Source: an uncultured Pseudomonadota bacterium (GTDB lineage: Bacteria > Pseudomonadota > Alphaproteobacteria > RUG11792). Taken from it: a DNA stretch of 64,000 nt. A program made the translations under genes and the position numbers. How positions within the stretch are numbered: the first letter of the stretch is position 1; each line of letters begins with the position of its first letter. The notes beneath the pieces were generated by a model that was not told the origin of the DNA, searched no databases, and was given only the letters and a program-made list of their open reading frames with translations. Below are positions 29,848 to 37,679 of the stretch, piece by piece. Where the stretch lies: assembly GCA_902769055.1 (NCBI GenBank), contig CACXNL010000004.1:76120-140119 (forward strand), given 5' to 3'.

Positions 29848-29986
29848 TTGACATTCTGCAAAAGCGTATCATAACCTGAGATTACGGGAGGGAAAAATCT
29901 CAAAACTTTTATAAACGCACTTATTTTAAGGTGCGGATTTCCTCCCGGGTATTTATAAATCTGATTTTTTTTAATGGAGGATAAAT
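29848..29986 (+). promoter_or_regulatory. Cassette promoter and structured RNA leader, copy 3
   Basis: TTGACA at 29848-29853, a 16-base spacer and CATAAC at 29870-29875. CGGGAGG (29885-29891) pairs perfectly with CCTCCCG (29941-29947). The inner hairpin GCACTT (29917-29922) with AGGTGC (29929-29934) contains a U-G wobble where other copies have a standard pair. The ribosome binding site ATGGAGG is complementary to the leader's CCTCC arm. Confidence 0.78.
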
Positions 29987-30825
29987 ATGAATAACAAAAT
30001 CTTAGTAACTTTATCTATACCAAGTATTGCTCTTGTAGAAAATGCCCATAGTAGCATTGATGACAGTATAGAGAAGTTATTGCACAACTGCAATTTACCA
30101 TACACAAAATATATGACTGAAGGTTGGCTTAATATCGATATAAAGGAAAATTTTCGGAATTTATAGATTATTCTGAAAATCAAGCTGAAATATTGCCGAT
30201 TTTGGAACAAATATCAGAAAATCCGATAGGCAATATTACCTTAAGGCTTTTGTATCAAGCTCGGCAAAATATGCCAAATCAAAAGTTAAAAATAAGTTTA
30301 CAATCATACGTTTCCGAAAAAGACGGTAAAGAACACGACTTCGAGTTTGTGAGAAAAGAGTTTTGCATATATTTAAACCTGAATAAGCTCAAAGAGGCAG
30401 GAACAATAACATATTTGAATAACAAAATATTTCCGTGCAGTCCATATGAGGCAAATTCTTACCTGTTTCACGAATTACTACATGCTTTTCACTACACAAT
30501 AGGAACTTATAAAGGCAATTCAAGGCGCGCTCTTCAGTATATTTACAGAGATAAAGAAGTTCTAAAAAAAGATTGGACGGACGATGAGGAACTATACACC
30601 ATCACGGGGAAGTTTTTAACAAAAGATGGTTTGGTATATGACCCGCTAAACGCGAATTTATATGAAGCAATCAAATTTTACAAACAAAATTTTCCGGGAC
30701 ACGCAATACCACAACGGATATTTCATACAAGGTACACACAAAAAAATTTCGAGGAGCTGCATAAGCGGAACTGGCGCTACAATTTGGACAAGATTTTAAC
30801 GAATTTTAGTGACCTCGGGTTCTGA
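29987..30825 (+). pseudogene. NleD-like zinc metalloprotease, cassette A copy 2, frameshifted
   Basis: An ATG at 29987 opens a signal peptide (MNNKILVTLSIPSIALVENA) and reads to a TAG near 30166. The rest of the protease continues in another frame, open from 30133 to 30825, with FSEFIDYSENQ, NPIGNITLRLLY, HELLHAFHYTIG, DDEELYTITG, LNANLYEA and PQRIFH. One added A in the AAAA run near 30147-30150 would join the two parts smoothly. It is most similar to the gene at 18148. It could be a true pseudogene, a slippage-dependent gene or a sequence error; the partner gene behind it is intact. Confidence 0.7.
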
Positions 30826-30871
30826 TGTTTGCTAGACTGAAGGCGGAATAGCTTGAGAGAGAAAAAATAAA

Positions 30872-31594
30872 ATGTTGAACAAAAAGTTTGTCGCCGTGAG
30901 CTTGGTGTCTCTGGCAGTCGTTGCACGGTCTGAAGCAATGGAAAGCGATGTAAAGAGCGTACAGGAAACGCTGGAAATCCAAAAGGGTGATTCCTTCGCG
31001 ATGACGGGAATTGACCTGGCAAAGAAGTACCAAGATCATTTTGATACGCTAAATCTGAAAAAAGTCGACGAAGATTACAAATTGGCAGCAGAACATCATA
31101 AAATCGACCTTGATATTTACAGAGGCGAGAAATTTGAACCACGTCCATTTTGGAAGTTGCCACCACGGGAAATACTTGGAATACTCGCTCCCGCCTTGGA
31201 GGAATGTAAGGTATGGGAGATGGTGCAGTACCGGTACCAGAATATGAGCCTCTGTTTCTGCGGTGGTAGTCAATATCCAACGGATCCGTATCCTGAGGAT
31301 ATGGAGAGAATTCTAAGAAAAAGTGTTTTTAAACTAATAAAAGAATACCTGAAATCGAAAGGGCTTCTCGCGCCGAGTTTAAAAACCTTATTTATGGAAC
31401 AAGAATATAATACCTCTTTAATGTATTATCGAAATAAAAACCAAGAGCTTGACGAAACTGACAAGTTATTGGTAAAGTGCGGAAAGCGTGCTATACCTAA
31501 TATACGCACCCTCCCCCTTACCCAGTATTTCGAACCATACTTTATCCCGCAATATACTTTTTGGCATTCTTGCGATGGTAAACTTTTTTCATAG
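30872..31594 (+). CDS. Secreted FxPRxFW partner protein, cassette A copy 2
   Basis: Signal peptide MLNKKFVAVSLVSLAVVARSEA, then RGEKFEPRPFW with PPREIL, closely matching the cassette A copy 1 partner (RGENFQPREFW with RTEIL), and a C-terminal LTQYFEPYFIP. 240 residues. The ATG lies behind a GAGAGAAAAAATAA-like purine stretch. Intact although the protease upstream is frameshifted. Function unknown. Confidence 0.75.
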   Translation: MLNKKFVAVSLVSLAVVARSEAMESDVKSVQETLEIQKGDSFAMTGIDLAKKYQDHFDTLNLKKVDEDYKLAAEHHKIDLDIYRGEKFEPRPFWKLPPREILGILAPALEECKVWEMVQYRYQNMSLCFCGGSQYPTDPYPEDMERILRKSVFKLIKEYLKSKGLLAPSLKTLFMEQEYNTSLMYYRNKNQELDETDKLLVKCGKRAIPNIRTLPLTQYFEPYFIPQYTFWHSCDGKLFS

Positions 31595-31605
31595 CATTAT
31601 GATGC

Positions 31606-31635
31606 GTCCCATAAGCCATCTTATGGGACTTTTTT
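31606..31635 (+). terminator. Terminator of cassette A copy 2
   Basis: GTCCCATAAG (31606-31615) pairs perfectly with CTTATGGGAC (31620-31629) across a CCAT loop, followed by six T. A textbook factor-independent terminator; the next cassette promoter (TTGACG) begins 4 bases later. Confidence 0.85.
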
Positions 31636-31639
31636 GTTG

Positions 31640-31778
31640 TTGACGTTTCGCTAAAGCGTATCATAATCTGAGGTTACGGGAGGGAAAAAATCTCAAAACT
31701 TTTGTAGAAACACTTAATTCAAAGTGCGAATTTCCTCTCGGGTATTTATAAATCTATCTTTTTTAATAGGAGGAAAAA
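31640..31778 (+). promoter_or_regulatory. Cassette promoter and structured RNA leader, copy 4
   Basis: TTGACG at 31640-31645, a 16-base spacer and CATAAT at 31662-31667, the best match to the consensus. CGGGAGG (31677-31683) pairs with CCTCTCG (31734-31740) with one G-U. Inner hairpin CACTT (31711-31715) with AAGTG (31722-31726). The ribosome binding site AGGAGG is complementary to the CCTCT arm. Confidence 0.77.
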
Positions 31779-32621
31779 ATGAAAATCAATAATAAAACTA
31801 CATCAAAATCTGTGGCTCTTTCTGGCGTAGCGTCGTTATCTGCGATAATTTGCGCTGATAATATTTCAAATTGCCACGCCGGTGAATTGCTACGAGAAAT
31901 AAAAGCAGAACAAAGCAAATTACCGAATGTAACACATACTCAAGTTATGCAAAATGTATTTAAAAATTACGACACATTAAATCACGAACTAAAAGATACG
32001 CTAACCACAATTTGGTACAACGACGCCGGCAATTTGTTGCTGAGAAGACTACATAAAAACATAAAAGATGAAACACAGCGTATAACCATACTCTGGAACG
32101 CTCGTGACAGAGACGGTGAAACAAATTTAATTCGGTATGATAATCTAACCATATATCTGGACAAAAATGAGTTTGGAAACAGTATAGGCTATTGCAATAG
32201 CAAATTTACAAAATTACCCAATACTCTAGACGCTGTTTTGTTTCACGAATTAACTCATGGACTGCACAATCTTATGGGCTTGAATAACGTGAACAAGCAG
32301 AGGGCAATTCATTTTCTGCATAAAATCCAGATTCAAGATATAGCTCACAAAGAACTTCTGGAACTTTGGAGCAATGACGAGGAGGTGCATACCATAACTG
32401 GTCGGTATCTTGGAAAAGACGGAAGACTGCATTTTGATTGTCTGAACACCAATTCGTACTTGGTCTTAAAAGCAATAAAACTTGGCACAATACCGGGGAA
32501 GATAACACAAAGAATTTTTCACTTGGAATATAAGAAAGGAACTGATATTTTTAAGCCCTGTAAACAAAATGTTAAGAATATCGTTATACGACCCGAAAAG
32601 TATCTTGACATAATATATTAA
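31779..32621 (+). CDS. Secreted NleD-like zinc metalloprotease, cassette B copy 2
   Basis: Signal peptide of about 26 residues ending SAIICA, with a mature start (DNISNCHAGELLREI) nearly the same as the gene at 19908. HELTH at residues 156-160 in VLFHELTHGLHNLMG, then NDEEVHTITGRYL as putative third ligand, LNTNSYL and TQRIFHLEY. 280 residues. Intact, so together with cassettes A1 and B1 three of four proteases in the window are open. Confidence 0.75.
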   Translation: MKINNKTTSKSVALSGVASLSAIICADNISNCHAGELLREIKAEQSKLPNVTHTQVMQNVFKNYDTLNHELKDTLTTIWYNDAGNLLLRRLHKNIKDETQRITILWNARDRDGETNLIRYDNLTIYLDKNEFGNSIGYCNSKFTKLPNTLDAVLFHELTHGLHNLMGLNNVNKQRAIHFLHKIQIQDIAHKELLELWSNDEEVHTITGRYLGKDGRLHFDCLNTNSYLVLKAIKLGTIPGKITQRIFHLEYKKGTDIFKPCKQNVKNIVIRPEKYLDIIY

Positions 32622-32665
32622 ATACACTTACTCTGGAAGGAGAGGATTACAAATTGGAGTTATCT

Positions 32666-33337
32666 ATGAGGCTAATGGTCTCTATCGTTCTAGGTTTGTT
32701 AATGGGGGGGCGCGTGGAAGGTGCAGTAAGCACGGAAGAACGAGTACTAACAAAGGTCGGTGAGAGTCGTTGCCAATTAGTGATTAGTCGCGAGCTAGAA
32801 TACGGTTGGACTCCTTGGAGTTGTAGTGGTTTTTTAACTGCAGATGAACGTGTGCTTTTAGGACAACCATTTAAGCCTCGTGACTTCTGGAAACGACCGG
32901 TAGATGAGCAGTTAATCCATTTAAAAGATGCAATTCTAGAGTTGAACGTACTTGCCGTTGCACCTAGGTATCACCGAGCTCTCGCCTATACCGACAAAGT
33001 TCCATCCTGTTTTCCCGGAGCATCAACGTACCCAGAAGCACTCGAAAAACAGTTTGAAAATGCGGTATGGAAAATATTGCGGAAGGATTACAAGATTTCG
33101 TTCAATGAATTTTCAGCGTCGTTAAGGAAAAACTTGTTCATAAACAGTGATTTATACAAAGCGCCCCTGCTTATGCACTTCACAAACTATCTGGTGCCTA
33201 GATACGAGTTTCATTATAGGAACGAACAATGCCTGAAGGAGAATATTCCATACAAAACTATAAAACGCCCCTCAGAATTTGAAGTGTTGACTGGAACGCC
33301 GGATGTAGGCGTGGTTGTGTACGAACGCAACGAATAA
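32666..33337 (+). CDS. Secreted FxPRxFW partner protein, cassette B copy 2
   Basis: Signal peptide MRLMVSIVLGLLMGGRVEG, then GQPFKPRDFW and the C-terminal APLLMHFTNYLVPRYEF shared with the cassette B copy 1 partner. About 223 residues from the ATG at 32666, behind TTGGAG. A run of seven G (32704-32710) lies within the signal peptide and could be slippage-prone. Function unknown. Confidence 0.75.
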   Translation: MRLMVSIVLGLLMGGRVEGAVSTEERVLTKVGESRCQLVISRELEYGWTPWSCSGFLTADERVLLGQPFKPRDFWKRPVDEQLIHLKDAILELNVLAVAPRYHRALAYTDKVPSCFPGASTYPEALEKQFENAVWKILRKDYKISFNEFSASLRKNLFINSDLYKAPLLMHFTNYLVPRYEFHYRNEQCLKENIPYKTIKRPSEFEVLTGTPDVGVVVYERNE

Positions 33338-33353
33338 CTTAGTGTTTGCATTT

Positions 33354-33386
33354 AAAGTTTCATAAAAGTTTATGGGACTTTTTTGT
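33354..33386 (+). terminator. Terminator of cassette B copy 2
   Basis: AAAGTTTCATAAA (33354-33366) pairs with TTTATGGGACTTT (33369-33381) with two G-U pairs, followed by a T-run (TTTTTTGTTG) that merges with the TTGACG of the fifth promoter/leader copy. Confidence 0.75.
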
Positions 33387-33388
33387 TG

Positions 33389-33655
33389 TTGACGCTCTGC
33401 TAAGGCGTATCGTAGGCTGAATGTGTGGGAGGGGGAAGTCCAGTGCAAATCGAAATAAAAGATTTTGGCGCAGTCGCGTGGTTGCGGTGTAGAGATGTTG
33501 CGGCAAAGTAAAGTACCACGCGGGGCGTCTACATAACAAAACACACCAAATAAGCAAACAAAACACCAGATGAGATCATCTGAAAAACTAATTGAAGGAA
33601 TATCCCCAATCCTCCCACAAGAGAACAGCTATTTTTTTAAGAAAGGAATTATAAA
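33389..33655 (+). promoter_or_regulatory. Enlarged variant of the cassette promoter and RNA leader, upstream of the portal gene
   Basis: TTGACG (33389-33394), a 16-base spacer and CGTAGG (33411-33416) match the cassette promoters, with a poorer -10. TGTGGGAGG (33424-33432) pairs perfectly with CCTCCCACA (33611-33619), closing a domain of nearly 200 bases. Inside are CGCGTGGT (33475-33482) with ACCACGCG (33515-33522), AAATC with GATTT near 33447-33465, and CAGATGA with TCATCTG near 33567-33582. So the closing helix is shared with the cassettes while the interior is different and larger. Confidence 0.65.
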
Positions 33656-34858
33656 ATGTTTACAAAATTTTTCAAAAATTACGCGTACGCAAAGTATGGA
33701 CGATACGACAAAGTCGGCGACTCACGGTCGGCATTGGTGTCGTACAGACCGGTCGGCACGTTTTCATCGACCAGCTATGACGACCTCGCGGAAGTCGGCT
33801 ACAAGAAAAACGTCATCGTTTACCGTTGCGTCCAGCTGATTTCCCGCGCATTGGCATCAGTCGACTGGACATTGCAAGATGGCGACGAGACGCTGCGAGA
33901 GCACGAAATCCTCGACCTGATGAATAAACCAAACGCGAAGCAATACAAAACTACGTTTATCGAGGAAGCAGTCTCATACCTGTTGTTGTCCGGCAACTGC
34001 TACGTTATGGCGAAGCGGGACGACGCCGGTAAGCCGACAAGCCTATACCTTTTGAGACCCGACAGGGTAACCATAATTCCTGGAGGCGGTGAGTTCCCGC
34101 TGGCGTATCAGTATCAGACCGCGACAAAAAAGCGACTTTTCGAGGTCAATCAGGAAACCGGCGAGTGCGACATTCTGCACATAAAACTTTTCAATCCGCT
34201 CGACGATTGGTACGGTATGAGCCCGGTCGAGGTCGCTATGGGCTCGATAAATCAGCACAACTCCATTGCGCAGCAGAACACGTCTTTCCTGCAAAACGGC
34301 GGGCGACCGTCCGGCGCGCTTATGTACAAATCGTCGATAGATCCGCAAAAGCGTAGTGAGCTGAAGGACAACCTGCGCAATTTGTACGAAGGCGGTCGGA
34401 ATGCTGGCAAAATCCTGCTTTTGGAGGGCAATTTCGAGTGGAAGGAGATGGGGCTATCGCCCAAAGATCTCGATTTTATTTCGGGGAAAGAGCTGGCTGC
34501 GAAGGAGATTGCGCTGGCTTTCGGTGTTCCCAACATACTCGTCGGGTCGATGAATACCGCAACTTTCGCCAACTATAAGGAGGCGCGGTACAACTTCTGG
34601 GAGGAGACGCTGATACCGCTTCTGAACATTGTTGCCGGCGAGTTTTCGAACTGGCTGAGGATGATTTTCAGGACGGAGCTGCGGCTATGGTACGACTTAG
34701 ATTCGATACCGGCGCTGACTAACAAACGCGAAGTCGAGTGGCGCAAAATCAACAACGCCGACTTCCTGACGCAAAACGAGAAGCGCGAAGCCTTCGGCTA
34801 CACGCCACTGGAAGAAACCCAAACCGCTCAGGATGCAAAAACTACAAAACTTTGCTGA
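33656..34858 (+). CDS. HK97-type phage portal protein, isolated (gene transfer agent-like)
   Basis: Portal family protein, which in phages and alphaproteobacterial gene transfer agents forms the dodecameric DNA gate of the capsid. NVIVYRCVQLISRALASVDW at the N-terminus, LLRPDRVTIIPG, ILHIKLFNPLDDWYGMSPV, and the C-terminal LAFGVPNILVGSMNTATFANYKEAR, all classic. 400 residues, apparently complete. No terminase, protease, capsid or tail gene is adjacent. Its codon choice looks more GC-rich than the flanking cassettes. Known isolated portal genes in related alphaproteobacterial symbionts are usually explained as gene transfer agent remnants. Confidence 0.9.
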   Translation: MFTKFFKNYAYAKYGRYDKVGDSRSALVSYRPVGTFSSTSYDDLAEVGYKKNVIVYRCVQLISRALASVDWTLQDGDETLREHEILDLMNKPNAKQYKTTFIEEAVSYLLLSGNCYVMAKRDDAGKPTSLYLLRPDRVTIIPGGGEFPLAYQYQTATKKRLFEVNQETGECDILHIKLFNPLDDWYGMSPVEVAMGSINQHNSIAQQNTSFLQNGGRPSGALMYKSSIDPQKRSELKDNLRNLYEGGRNAGKILLLEGNFEWKEMGLSPKDLDFISGKELAAKEIALAFGVPNILVGSMNTATFANYKEARYNFWEETLIPLLNIVAGEFSNWLRMIFRTELRLWYDLDSIPALTNKREVEWRKINNADFLTQNEKREAFGYTPLEETQTAQDAKTTKLC

Positions 34859-35102
34859 ATTAAATGTGGGAAGACATTTGCCCGCATCTCATTTCGGCTA
34901 GGATTAAAAATCCAGACATCAGATTTTAGAGCGCTTTAAAACAAAGCGCATTATACCTACAGAGAAACTCTGACAGCCCCCCATGCCATACTCTCATCGC
35001 TAGATTAGCGAGAGAAAAATGCGTATTCAAATCCATCAAAGCGCCAACTGAAGCGGCATTAGTGATACACTATACGCGTTGAAATTGGACACGGGATGTT
35101 TC
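34859..35102. other. Intergenic region between the portal gene and alaS
   Basis: About 240 bases without a gene. GCGCTTT followed by AAAGCGC near 34932-34950 forms a hairpin that may end the portal transcript. A second small hairpin (CTCATCGCT with AGCGAGAG) lies near 34993-35015. The alaS promoter is presumably in the last 60 bases; TAGTGATACACTATA at about 35060-35074 could contain its -10. Confidence 0.4.
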
Positions 35103-37679
35103 ATGTTGTTTTCCGTCAATGATATTCGTGCAGAATTTATAAAGTATTTTGTTGAAAATGGGCATACTCATGTCAAGTCGAGTTCGCTTGTTCCCGATAA
35201 TGACCCGACGCTGATGTTTACAAACGCCGGGATGGTGCAGTTCAAAGATACATTCACCGGTAAGAAGGTTTTGCCCTTTAAAAGGGCGACAACAGCGCAG
35301 AAATGTCTCAGAGCCGGCGGGAAACATAATGACTTGGAGAATGTGGGATATACCGCTAGACACCATACGTTTTTCGAGATGCTGGGGAATTTTTCGTTCG
35401 GCGATTATTTCAAAGCTGAAGTTATCGAGTTTGCCTGGAATTTAGTGACTAAAAGGCTCGGTTTGCCGAAGGAAAAGTTGCTGGTTACTGTCCATTCTAG
35501 CGATGAGGAAGCTGCCGGAATTTGGAAAAAAGTTTCCGGACTTGAGGAAGCAAAAATAATCAGAATTCCGACGAATGACAACTTTTGGTCTATGGGAGAT
35601 ACCGGACCTTGCGGACCTTGTAGCGAAATTTTTTACGACCACGGCGCGGAAATTCCAGGGGGTATGCCAGGCTCCGAAAAAGAGGATGGAGACAGATTTA
35701 TCGAAATCTGGAACCTCGTTTTTATGCAATTTGAGACGCTGGCTGATGGCTCGAGGATAAATTTGCCGAAGCCCTCGATTGATACCGGTATGGGACTTGA
35801 GAGGATTGCTGCGGTTTTGCAGGGCGTGCACAGTAATTATGATATTGATTTGTTTAAGAAACTTATATCTGATGTCAAATCAATAACTAGTACAGACAAC
35901 TCAAAATATACATCACATTATAACGTAATTGCTGACCATATACGGGCTATTTCGTTTATGGTTTCAGATGGCATAATCCCGACGAATGAGGGGCGCGGAT
36001 ACGTGTTGCGCAGGGTTATCAGGCGCGCTCTGAGGCACGGCTATATGATGGGGATGAAGGAGCCGTTCTTGTATAAATTGGTCTCAAGCGTTAAAGATGT
36101 TATGGGCGAACATTATACGGAGTTGGCATCGAATGAAGATACAGTCAAACAAGTCGTAAAAAATGAGGAAGATGGCTTTATGAAAACCATCGATAAAGGT
36201 ATGTTCATACTACGTCAGGAACTAGACAAACTCGGATCCTCGAACGTATTCCCTGCTGATGTTGCGTATAAACTTTATGATACTTACGGTTTCCCGTTCG
36301 ATTTAACCCAGGATATTTTGCGGAATGAGGGGAAACGGGCTGATGAAGCGGAGTTCGATAGGATAGCGTCGGAGCAGAAGGCGTTGTCGAAGAAAGCCTG
36401 GACAGGCACTGGCGATACGTTTACCGATAAGGTTTGGTTTGACGTCGCTGAAAAAGTCGGCGAGGTTGCGTTTATGTATGGCACAGGAGAATTGAGATCC
36501 GACATTGTCGCTCTTGTTAAGAATTCCGAAATTGTAGATAAATTAGAGGCGGGAGATGACGGCTATATCATCACAAAAGAGACGCCGTTTTACGCTGAAT
36601 GCGGAGGGCAGATTGGCGATACCGGAACAATATCTGTATCTGAGGGCGACGGTGTTGCGGAAGTTAGCGATACAAAAAAGAAAGCCGGGATAACCGTGCA
36701 TAAATGCAGAGTAAAGTCCGGAACGTTTAAAGTCAACGATGATGTAAAACTGAATATAAGTTATACGAGGCGACTTAATACCGCTCGAAATCATACGGCA
36801 ACACATGTTTTGCAGGCAGTGTTGCGAAAAGTTTTGGGTACGCACGTAGTTCAAAAGGGTTCGCTGAATACCGAGGAGAAGTTGCGATTTGACTTCTTAC
36901 ACAATGAGATAATCACGGCGGAGCAAATAAGGGAAATAGAGCGGCAGGTACGTGATGCTATTGATCTTTCGATGGCGGTAACAATACAAGAAATGGCTTA
37001 TGAGGATGCGAAAAAAGAGGGGGCTCTAGCTTTGTTTGGCGAAAAATATCCTGAAACAGTCAGAGTTGTAACTATCGGCGATGGATTTTCGAAAGAGTTA
37101 TGTGGCGGTGCGCACGTCCAAAATACGGCACAGATTGGATGCTTCAAGATAATGTCAGTTTCTTCAGTAGGTTCTGGAATAAAGCGCATTGAAGCGATGA
37201 CAGGGCGAGTGCTGGCAGAATATTTTGAACGAGAACTTGCCACAAATGCAGCTACGATAGAGATGTTGCAGGCAAACGTTAAGACACTGGAAAAGCAAAT
37301 CTCGGCATATAAAGCGGAGAATTTTTCTAGTGATATAAAGTTTTTGTCTGAAAAAGTTGGAGATATTGATATACGACATGCTTTTGTCCGTGACGCCGAC
37401 CAGAAAATGATACTGAGCTTAATAGATAAGGAAAAAAGCGAAGCTGGAAAGTTCTATATTATAATCGGAAATCAAAACTCAAAAACTGAGAAAATTTCAG
37501 TTTGTGTATATGCTTCTAAGGCGGTTACCCCTTCTGGAAATGACGCTGAGACGCTGGTTGAAAAGTTGAATTTGGGAATAAAATTCGGTGGTCGCCCTGA
37601 TTTAGTTCAGTTTGGCGGGATTGATAAAGAAACATTCGATAAAATTATCTCCGATACGAAAAAATGTCTACAAAATTAG
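35103..37679 (+). CDS. alaS: Alanyl-tRNA synthetase
   Basis: Class II synthetase. The N-terminal catalytic core has FFEMLGNFSFGDYFK and the RHHTFFE region, followed by a helical tRNA-recognition domain. The editing domain carries the zinc/hydrolytic motifs HTATHVLQAVLR and CGGAHVQNTAQIG, and the C-Ala domain closes the protein. 858 residues from the ATG at 35103; a TTG eight codons upstream is less likely. Its last 16 bases overlap lipA. Confidence 0.97.
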   Translation: MLFSVNDIRAEFIKYFVENGHTHVKSSSLVPDNDPTLMFTNAGMVQFKDTFTGKKVLPFKRATTAQKCLRAGGKHNDLENVGYTARHHTFFEMLGNFSFGDYFKAEVIEFAWNLVTKRLGLPKEKLLVTVHSSDEEAAGIWKKVSGLEEAKIIRIPTNDNFWSMGDTGPCGPCSEIFYDHGAEIPGGMPGSEKEDGDRFIEIWNLVFMQFETLADGSRINLPKPSIDTGMGLERIAAVLQGVHSNYDIDLFKKLISDVKSITSTDNSKYTSHYNVIADHIRAISFMVSDGIIPTNEGRGYVLRRVIRRALRHGYMMGMKEPFLYKLVSSVKDVMGEHYTELASNEDTVKQVVKNEEDGFMKTIDKGMFILRQELDKLGSSNVFPADVAYKLYDTYGFPFDLTQDILRNEGKRADEAEFDRIASEQKALSKKAWTGTGDTFTDKVWFDVAEKVGEVAFMYGTGELRSDIVALVKNSEIVDKLEAGDDGYIITKETPFYAECGGQIGDTGTISVSEGDGVAEVSDTKKKAGITVHKCRVKSGTFKVNDDVKLNISYTRRLNTARNHTATHVLQAVLRKVLGTHVVQKGSLNTEEKLRFDFLHNEIITAEQIREIERQVRDAIDLSMAVTIQEMAYEDAKKEGALALFGEKYPETVRVVTIGDGFSKELCGGAHVQNTAQIGCFKIMSVSSVGSGIKRIEAMTGRVLAEYFERELATNAATIEMLQANVKTLEKQISAYKAENFSSDIKFLSEKVGDIDIRHAFVRDADQKMILSLIDKEKSEAGKFYIIIGNQNSKTEKISVCVYASKAVTPSGNDAETLVEKLNLGIKFGGRPDLVQFGGIDKETFDKIISDTKKCLQN

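Noticed and set aside
29682..29879. Small plus-strand gene before cassette A copy 2
   Set aside because: It runs into the terminator and promoter of the next cassette and has no recognisable features; noted only as a possible remnant.
33424..33460. Cobalamin riboswitch upstream of the portal gene
   Set aside because: GGGAAGTCCAGTGCAAATC looks like part of a B12 box, but the following GCTG/CCGCAACTG segment, the CCACTG helix and the CAGGA-ACC box are not found, and the gene has no link to B12.
33656..34858. Prophage
   Set aside because: Only one phage-type gene is present, with no integrase, attachment repeats or neighbouring structural genes.
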